From positions 2,356,001-2,420,000 of the forward strand of contig NZ_CP125655.1 in assembly GCF_030053835.1 (NCBI RefSeq): a DNA stretch of 64,000 bases, given 5' to 3'. The DNA comes from Cellulomonas sp. ES6 (lineage in GTDB: Bacteria; Actinomycetota; Actinomycetes; Actinomycetales; Cellulomonadaceae). The position numbers and the translations under genes are program-made. Positions 59,514-64,000 of the stretch are shown here, in pieces (position 1 is the first letter of the stretch; each line of letters begins with the position of its first letter). The notes under the pieces are model-generated. The model worked only from the letters and a program-made list of their open reading frames with translations. It was not told the DNA's origin and did no database searches.

Positions 59514-60178
59514 CCCGCGTCCTCGTCGCCGACGACCAGCCCCTCGTCCGAGCCGGCCTCACCGCCCTGATCGACGCCGAGCCGGACCTCGAGGTCGTGG
59601 GCGCGGCCGCTGACGGCGTCGAGGCCCTGGCGCTGGCCCGCAGCACCGCCCCGGACGTCGTGTGCCTGGACGTGCGGATGCCGGGGCGGGACGGGATCTC
59701 CGTCGCGCGGGAGCTGTGCGGCCCGGACGCCGAGCACCCGGTGCCGGTGCTCGTGCTGACGACGTTCGATCTCGACGAGTACGTCTTCGGGGCGCTGGAG
59801 GCCGGCGCGTCGGGGTTCCTGCTGAAGGACGCGGAGCCGGAGACGATCGTGCACGCGGTGCGGCAGGTCGCGGCGGGGCTCGGGACGCTCGACCAGGCGC
59901 TGACGCACCGCGTGCTGCGGGAGTTCGCCGGGCGCCGGCGGCTGCAGCCGGTGACCGTGGAGCGCGGGGCCGACGTGCTGACGGCGCGGGAGCGGGAGAT
60001 CCTCCAGCTGCTGGCGCAGGGCATGTCGAACGAGGAGATCGCCGCGACGCTGGTCGTCGAGGTGTCGACGGTGAAGTCGCACCTGGCGCGGATGATGCCG
60101 AAGCTGGGCGTGCGCTCGCGGCTGCAGGCCGTGGTGTGGGCGTACCAGAACCGCGTCGTGGCGGTGCCGGGCCCGTAA
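59510..60178 (+). CDS. NarL/FixJ-family response regulator
   Basis: 222 residues. Receiver: VADDQPLVRAGL, phospho-Asp in VVCLDVRMPGRDG, KDAEPE. LuxR-type HTH: LTAREREILQLLAQGMSNEEIAATLVVEVSTVKSHLARMMPKLGVRSRLQAVVWAY. Coupled to the kinase and directly upstream of an ABC/FtsX exporter operon that it probably controls. Confidence 0.95.
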   Translation: MTRVLVADDQPLVRAGLTALIDAEPDLEVVGAAADGVEALALARSTAPDVVCLDVRMPGRDGISVARELCGPDAEHPVPVLVLTTFDLDEYVFGALEAGASGFLLKDAEPETIVHAVRQVAAGLGTLDQALTHRVLREFAGRRRLQPVTVERGADVLTAREREILQLLAQGMSNEEIAATLVVEVSTVKSHLARMMPKLGVRSRLQAVVWAYQNRVVAVPGP

Positions 60179-60201
60179 GGGGGTCCGCCCCGGGGGGCAC
60201 G

Positions 60202-60223
60202 GCCTGCATCGGAGGATGCAGGC
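60202..60223. promoter_or_regulatory. Inverted repeat upstream of the ABC operon, candidate response-regulator site
   Basis: GCCTGCATC-GGAG-GATGCAGGC, perfect 9-bp arms, about 50-70 bases before a -10 box TAGCGT (60271-60276). A second smaller dyad (GCGCAG/CTGCGC, 60225-60243) follows. The position suits an activator site for the NarL-type regulator encoded just upstream. Confidence 0.55.
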
Positions 60224-60322
60224 GGCGCAGTTGCGTCCTGCGCGTCTGGAGGGCGACGGTGGCCGGTTCCTAGCGTGGCGAGCGAGAAGAAGGACCCCTC
60301 GCGTCGACCCCCGGAGGACACC

Positions 60323-61090
60323 GTGACGCTCCCCGCACCCACCACCGAGCAGCCCGTCGCGGGCACCGAACCGGCCGTCCGGCTGGTGCAGGTGCGCCGG
60401 TCCTACCCCAGCGGCCGCGGCACCGTCGAGGCGCTCGCGGGCGTCTCCCTGGCGCTGCCGCCCGGGTCGGCCACCGCGATCATGGGGCCGTCCGGGTCCG
60501 GCAAGTCCACGCTGCTGAACTGCGCAGCCGGTCTGGACCGCCCGACCAGCGGGCAGGTGCTGGTCGGCGGCGACGACCTGACCGCCCTGTCCCCGGACGC
60601 CGTCACGCGGCTGCGCCGGGAGCGCATCGGGTTCGTGTTCCAGTCGTACAACCTGGTCGGGCACCTCACGGTCGCCGAGAACGTCGCGCTGCCGCTGCAG
60701 CTCGGCGGGCGCGCGCCGGACCCGCACCTGCGCCGCTACCTCATGGCGGCCGTCGGGCTGGAGGGGATGGAGGACCGCCTGCCGGGCGAGCTGTCCGGCG
60801 GTCAGGCGCAGCGCGTCGCGATCGCCCGGGCGCTCATCACGCGGCCGGCGGTGGTCTTCGCGGACGAGCCCACCGGGGCGCTCGACTCGCACACGGGCGC
60901 CCAGGTGCTCGACGTGCTGCGCACGACGGCGGCCACGCTGCACCAGACCCTCGTCCTGGTGACGCACGACGCCCGCGTGGCCGCCACGGCGGACCGGGTG
61001 CTGTTCCTGGCCGACGGCCTCGTGGTCGGCCACCTGGACGAGCCCACGGTCGAGCAGGTCACCGACCGCATGCTCGGGCTCGGGCGGTGA
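60323..61090 (+). CDS. ABC transporter ATP-binding protein (MacB/LolD-like)
   Basis: 255 residues; GTG 60323 with GGAGG 5 bases upstream preferred over the frame start at 60275, which lies on the -10 box. Walker A GPSGSGKST, Q-loop FVFQSYNLVGHLTVAENVALPL, signature LSGGQAQRVAIARAL, Walker B VVFADEPTGALD, H-loop VTHD. Powers the FtsX-type permease encoded next (GTGA overlap). Confidence 0.95.
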   Translation: MTLPAPTTEQPVAGTEPAVRLVQVRRSYPSGRGTVEALAGVSLALPPGSATAIMGPSGSGKSTLLNCAAGLDRPTSGQVLVGGDDLTALSPDAVTRLRRERIGFVFQSYNLVGHLTVAENVALPLQLGGRAPDPHLRRYLMAAVGLEGMEDRLPGELSGGQAQRVAIARALITRPAVVFADEPTGALDSHTGAQVLDVLRTTAATLHQTLVLVTHDARVAATADRVLFLADGLVVGHLDEPTVEQVTDRMLGLGR

Positions 61091-63015
61091 GCGGCATGTG
61101 GTCCTCCGCCCTGTCCGCCGTGCGGGTCCACCGTGCGGGCCTCGCCGGCAGCGCGCTCGTCGTCGTCCTGGCCGCGGCCCTGCTGACCGCGACCGGGGCG
61201 TGGGTCGAGGCGGGCCTCCGGCTGTCGGCGTCACCCGGCGCGCAGGCCGACCCGTCGGCCGCGATGCTGCTGGCGGTGGCGTCCTCCTTCGCGGGCACCG
61301 CCGTGCTGATCGCCCTGCTGGTGGTCGCGTCGACGTTCGCGGGCGCGCTGCGGCCGCGGTCCCGCGAGTTCGCGCTGCTGCGCGCCATCGGCGCCACGAC
61401 CGCCCAGGTCCGGTCGTCGATCACCGCCGAGGTGCTGCTGGTGTTCGCGGTCGCGGCGCCGCTCGGCACGGTGCCGGGCCTGCTCCTCGCGCCGCGGCTG
61501 ACCGGGGTGCTGCGGGCCGGGGGCGTGGTGCCCGAGGGCTTCGCCATGACCCTGTCGCCGTGGCCCGTGCTCGCGACGCTCGCCCTGCTGGTGCCGACGG
61601 CGCTGCTCGCGGCCCGGGTCGCCGCCCGGGAGAGCGCGCGCCTCAGCCCGGCGACCGCGCTGCAGCGCTCGGCGGTGGAGCGGTCGGGGCTGTCGCGGGG
61701 GCGCCGTCTGACGGCCCTCGTGCTCGCGGCGGTGGGGCTGGCCGCCGCCGGCGTGCCGTTCGTGCTGCCCGGGCTGATGGGCAGCGCGGCGGCGACGACG
61801 TCCGCGTTCCTGCTCATCACGTCCGCCGCGCTGGCGGGCCCGCTGCTGGTGGGCTGGGCGGCCCGCCGCGGCCTCGCGCTGGGGCGGCGCGGCGCCGTGA
61901 CCACGCTGGCGCTGGCGAACGCCCGGGGCTTCTCGCGGCGCCTCACCGGGGCGATCGTGCCGCTCGCGCTGCTGCTGGCGCTCGGCACCGTGCAGTCCGG
62001 CGTCAACGCGGGCGTCGTCGAGGCGGCGGAGCGGCAGGTGCGCGAGGGCGTCACCGCGGACCTCGTGGTGCCCGACCGGCCGGACGTGGCCGACGCCGCC
62101 GCCCGCGTCGCCGCCCTCCCGGGCGTGGCCGACGCCGCGGCGACGACGCTCGTGCCCGCGCAGGTCATGGTCGACGAGCCCGACGAGGACCTGCCGTTCC
62201 TGGACGCGCTGGGCTGGGAGCCGACCACCCTGCGCACCGTCCCGGCGCAGGCCGGCCTGCTCGACCCGGACGTCCGGGCGGGCGACCTGGCCGGCCTGGC
62301 GGACGACGGCACGATCGCGCTGAGCCGCGAGGCGGCCGTCGGCGGCCCCGGGGTGGGCGGGCAGGTGCTGGTCCGGATCGGCGGGCAGGAACGGCAGCTC
62401 ACGGTGGTCGCGCTGTACGACCGGGGACTCGGCCTCGGCGACTACCTGGTGGGCGAGCGGGTCGCGGCGGACGCCGCGGCGACCGGAACCGAGACGGCCG
62501 GCGGGGCGGTGCTCGTGCGTCTCACCGCTCCCGGCGCGGCACCGGCGGTGCGCGCCGAGCTGGGGGCCGCGGGCCTCGCGGTCACGGACGCCGCCGGCTA
62601 CGCGGCCCAGGTGCGGAACGCCGCCGCGGGGGAGCAGGGCCTGTCCACCTGGCTGCTGCTCGCGCTGCTGGCGTTCGTGGCGGTCGCGGCGGCGAACACG
62701 CTGGTGCTGCTCGTGCGGTCCCGGGCGCCCGAGCTGGCGCTGCTGCGCCGCACGGGGGCCACCCGCCGGCAGCTGCTCGGCATGGTGACCGTGGAGTCCG
62801 GCCTGACCACGCTCACGGCGCTCGCGGTCGGCGTGGCGTGCGTGCTGCCCGCCCTGGTGGGCGTCGGCCAGGGCCTGCTCGGCAGCCCGCTGCCCGTGCT
62901 GGACGTCGGCGTGCTCGCGGGGCTGGCCGTCGCCGTGGTGGCGATCGGGGTGGTCGTGCCCGTCGCCGCGGCCGTGCGGGGCGTGCGGGGCGCGACCCCG
63001 GCGGCGCGGGCCTGA
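61087..63015 (+). CDS. FtsX-like ABC transporter permease
   Basis: 642 residues, two FtsX-type units of helices: the first carries RPRSREFALLRAIGATTAQVRSSI, the second RSRAPELALLRRTGATRRQLLGMV, each the classic coupling segment. A long extracellular region lies between. Works with the ATPase upstream, probably in peptide or lipid export or antimicrobial-peptide defence under the preceding two-component system. Confidence 0.93.
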   Translation: MSGMWSSALSAVRVHRAGLAGSALVVVLAAALLTATGAWVEAGLRLSASPGAQADPSAAMLLAVASSFAGTAVLIALLVVASTFAGALRPRSREFALLRAIGATTAQVRSSITAEVLLVFAVAAPLGTVPGLLLAPRLTGVLRAGGVVPEGFAMTLSPWPVLATLALLVPTALLAARVAARESARLSPATALQRSAVERSGLSRGRRLTALVLAAVGLAAAGVPFVLPGLMGSAAATTSAFLLITSAALAGPLLVGWAARRGLALGRRGAVTTLALANARGFSRRLTGAIVPLALLLALGTVQSGVNAGVVEAAERQVREGVTADLVVPDRPDVADAAARVAALPGVADAAATTLVPAQVMVDEPDEDLPFLDALGWEPTTLRTVPAQAGLLDPDVRAGDLAGLADDGTIALSREAAVGGPGVGGQVLVRIGGQERQLTVVALYDRGLGLGDYLVGERVAADAAATGTETAGGAVLVRLTAPGAAPAVRAELGAAGLAVTDAAGYAAQVRNAAAGEQGLSTWLLLALLAFVAVAAANTLVLLVRSRAPELALLRRTGATRRQLLGMVTVESGLTTLTALAVGVACVLPALVGVGQGLLGSPLPVLDVGVLAGLAVAVVAIGVVVPVAAAVRGVRGATPAARA

Positions 63016-63066
63016 CCCCGGCTGAGCCACCCGCGCCCGCCCCGGTCTCACCCGCACCCGCCCCGC

Positions 63067-63102
63067 GCCCGGCCGGCGACGCGCACCGCGTCCTGGCCGG
63101 GC
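63067..63102. terminator. Terminator between convergent permease and lipoprotein genes
   Basis: GCCCGGCC pairs with GGCCGGGC, with an inner GACGC/GCGTC stem and a 5-base loop. Confidence 0.65.
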
Positions 63103-63109
63103 GTCGTCG

Positions 63110-63814
63110 TCAGCTGCCGGGCTGCAGCGCCTGGACGGTCAGCAGCGTCACGTCGGTGCTCGCGCAGGCCTCGAGGCCGGCGTCGGGGACGTAGAGCGAC
63201 TCGGTGGACCCGGGCGGGTAGACGCGGAACCCGTCGGGCTGCACCGGCGAGCACGACTCGGCGGGGTAGTTCTGCGCGACGGAGACGGTCAGGGGAGCGT
63301 GCGCGGTGCCGCCGGGGTCCAGCGTCACCGTGTCGTGGACGCTCGACCGGTCGAGCGTCGCGGACGCGCCGACCTGCTCGCCGTCCCCGCCGCCGACGAA
63401 CGACACGCCCGGCCAGCCCTGGAGCCAGCAGGCGTCGTCCCCGGTGTTGGTGAGGACGAGGTCGACGTGCCGGCTGCCGGCGGCGGCGTCCTGGTCGGCG
63501 ACGGACAGCTCGAGGTCGCCGGTCGCGCAGCGCGCGAGCTCCAGCCCGTCGCCCGCGCCCTCGTCGCCGGACGAGCCGCCGGGGCCCTCGCCGGCCGTCC
63601 CGCCGCCGGCGTCCGCACCACCGGTCGCGCCCGCGCCGGGCGTCGTGGCGTCGTCGCCGGGGGCCGGCGTGCCGGGCGTCGTGGTGGTGGCGGGCGGCGG
63701 CGCGGTGGGCGCGGCGGTGTCGCCGGAGGACCCGCAGCCGGCGAGCAGGGTCACGAGCCCGGCGGCCAGCGCGGTGGAGGTCAGGACGGTGCGGCGAACA
63801 TGTTGCTGTATCAC
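63110..63814 (-). CDS. DUF4232 domain lipoprotein
   Basis: 234 residues. Signal peptide with lipobox LLAGC (Cys27). About 60 residues of Ala/Pro/Thr/Gly linker follow, then the DUF4232 beta-sandwich (RCATGDLELSVADQDAAAGSRHVDLVLTNTGDDACWLQGWPGVSF ... EACASTDVTLLTVQ) with paired Cys residues. Anchored outside the membrane; function unknown, common in actinobacteria. GTG start at 63814. Confidence 0.9.
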   Translation of the reverse strand: MIQQHVRRTVLTSTALAAGLVTLLAGCGSSGDTAAPTAPPPATTTTPGTPAPGDDATTPGAGATGGADAGGGTAGEGPGGSSGDEGAGDGLELARCATGDLELSVADQDAAAGSRHVDLVLTNTGDDACWLQGWPGVSFVGGGDGEQVGASATLDRSSVHDTVTLDPGGTAHAPLTVSVAQNYPAESCSPVQPDGFRVYPPGSTESLYVPDAGLEACASTDVTLLTVQALQPGS

Positions 63815-63858
63815 ACAGCCATCTTGCGCTCCCCGCGCCGGGGGCGCAGGTCGGCGGG

Positions 63859-64000
63859 TCAGCGCCGCGGCGCCGTCGTGCCGCGCACCACCAGCGAGGT
63901 GGGCAGCCGCTCGTGCACGGCGCGCCCGCGCGCACCGGGCTGCGTCCCGCCCGGCTCGTCCTGCGCCCCGGCACCGCCGGGCAGCGCGGCGAGCAGCAGC
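63859..64000 (-). CDS. LacI-family transcriptional regulator, C-terminal end only
   Basis: Only the last ~47 residues are inside the window. RLPTSLVVRGTTAP before the stop is the typical C-terminus of LacI-family repressors of sugar genes. An unusually long Gly/Ala/Gln linker (PGGAGAQDEPGGTQPGARG) precedes it. Confidence 0.72.
   Translation of the reverse strand, partial: LLLAALPGGAGAQDEPGGTQPGARGRAVHERLPTSLVVRGTTAPRR

Noticed and set aside
57929..61234. 1101-codon minus-strand frame over the kinase, regulator and ABC genes
   Set aside because: Antisense of three recognisable genes; Arg/Ser/Ala-rich shadow.
1..64000. tRNA or rRNA genes
   Set aside because: No cloverleaf with GGTTCGA-type T-loop or conserved rRNA segments was found in the intergenic gaps; covariance-model searches could not be run here.

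Overview
The window is very GC-rich chromosomal DNA from an actinobacterium. Gene order (nudix - DUF6049 - murJ - kinase divergent from pcnA; padR-ino1; penicillin-binding protein; rpsF-ssb-rpsR-rplI; dnaB) and promoter style (TANNNT -10 boxes lying 5-8 bases before leaderless ATG/GTG starts) suggest a Micrococcales member of the Cellulomonas kind. Two chemoreceptors and a c-di-GMP enzyme, two of them behind sigma-28-like promoters, suggest a motile organism. The taxon is inferred from gene content, not from any search.

1-18.6 kb is conserved housekeeping. It holds a pseudokinase cut by the left edge, murJ, a DUF6049 membrane-anchored protein and a Nudix hydrolase (one minus-strand operon with ATGA overlaps). 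Then come the CCA-adding enzyme, an MFS transporter, a PadR regulator with inositol-phosphate synthase behind a clear palindromic operator, a bifunctional PBP with a PASTA domain, the S6-SSB-S18-L9 operon, a MATE transporter and the replicative helicase. The spacer before dnaB carries a cluster of DnaA-box-like 9-mers.

18.9-31.0 kb is an RHS polymorphic-toxin island. It has a secreted LamG-like companion, a 2132-residue RHS protein whose last ~80 residues resemble a DUF4258 toxin, and an overlapping DUF2283 gene as the likely immunity protein. About 2.8 kb of lower-GC, broken DNA follows, with toxin-tip remnants, a decayed second DUF2283 copy, four further candidate immunity genes and a 46-bp repeat that reproduces a toxin/immunity junction at two places.

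31.0-37.6 kb is signalling: two methyl-accepting chemotaxis proteins, a small unknown gene and a membrane GGDEF-EAL protein. 37.6-43 kb is a sugar/amino-sugar-like locus: a ROK repressor fused to an AbiEi-like N-terminal domain, divergent from SIS, BadF-type kinase and YfcC-transporter genes, with a symmetric four-box operator between them. 43-51.6 kb holds an SDR/TetR divergon, an MMPL transporter with a degenerate ATPase-like tail, a YhgE/Pip-like protein and an OmpR-type two-component system.

51.7-54.5 kb is a probable type II restriction-modification pair. 54.5-64 kb holds a Tat-exported amidohydrolase, an ASCH protein, a small PLDc_N membrane protein, a MerR regulator with a textbook 19-bp-spacer promoter, a NarL-type two-component system followed by an ABC/FtsX-type exporter, a DUF4232 lipoprotein, and the C-terminal end of a LacI-family regulator cut by the right edge.
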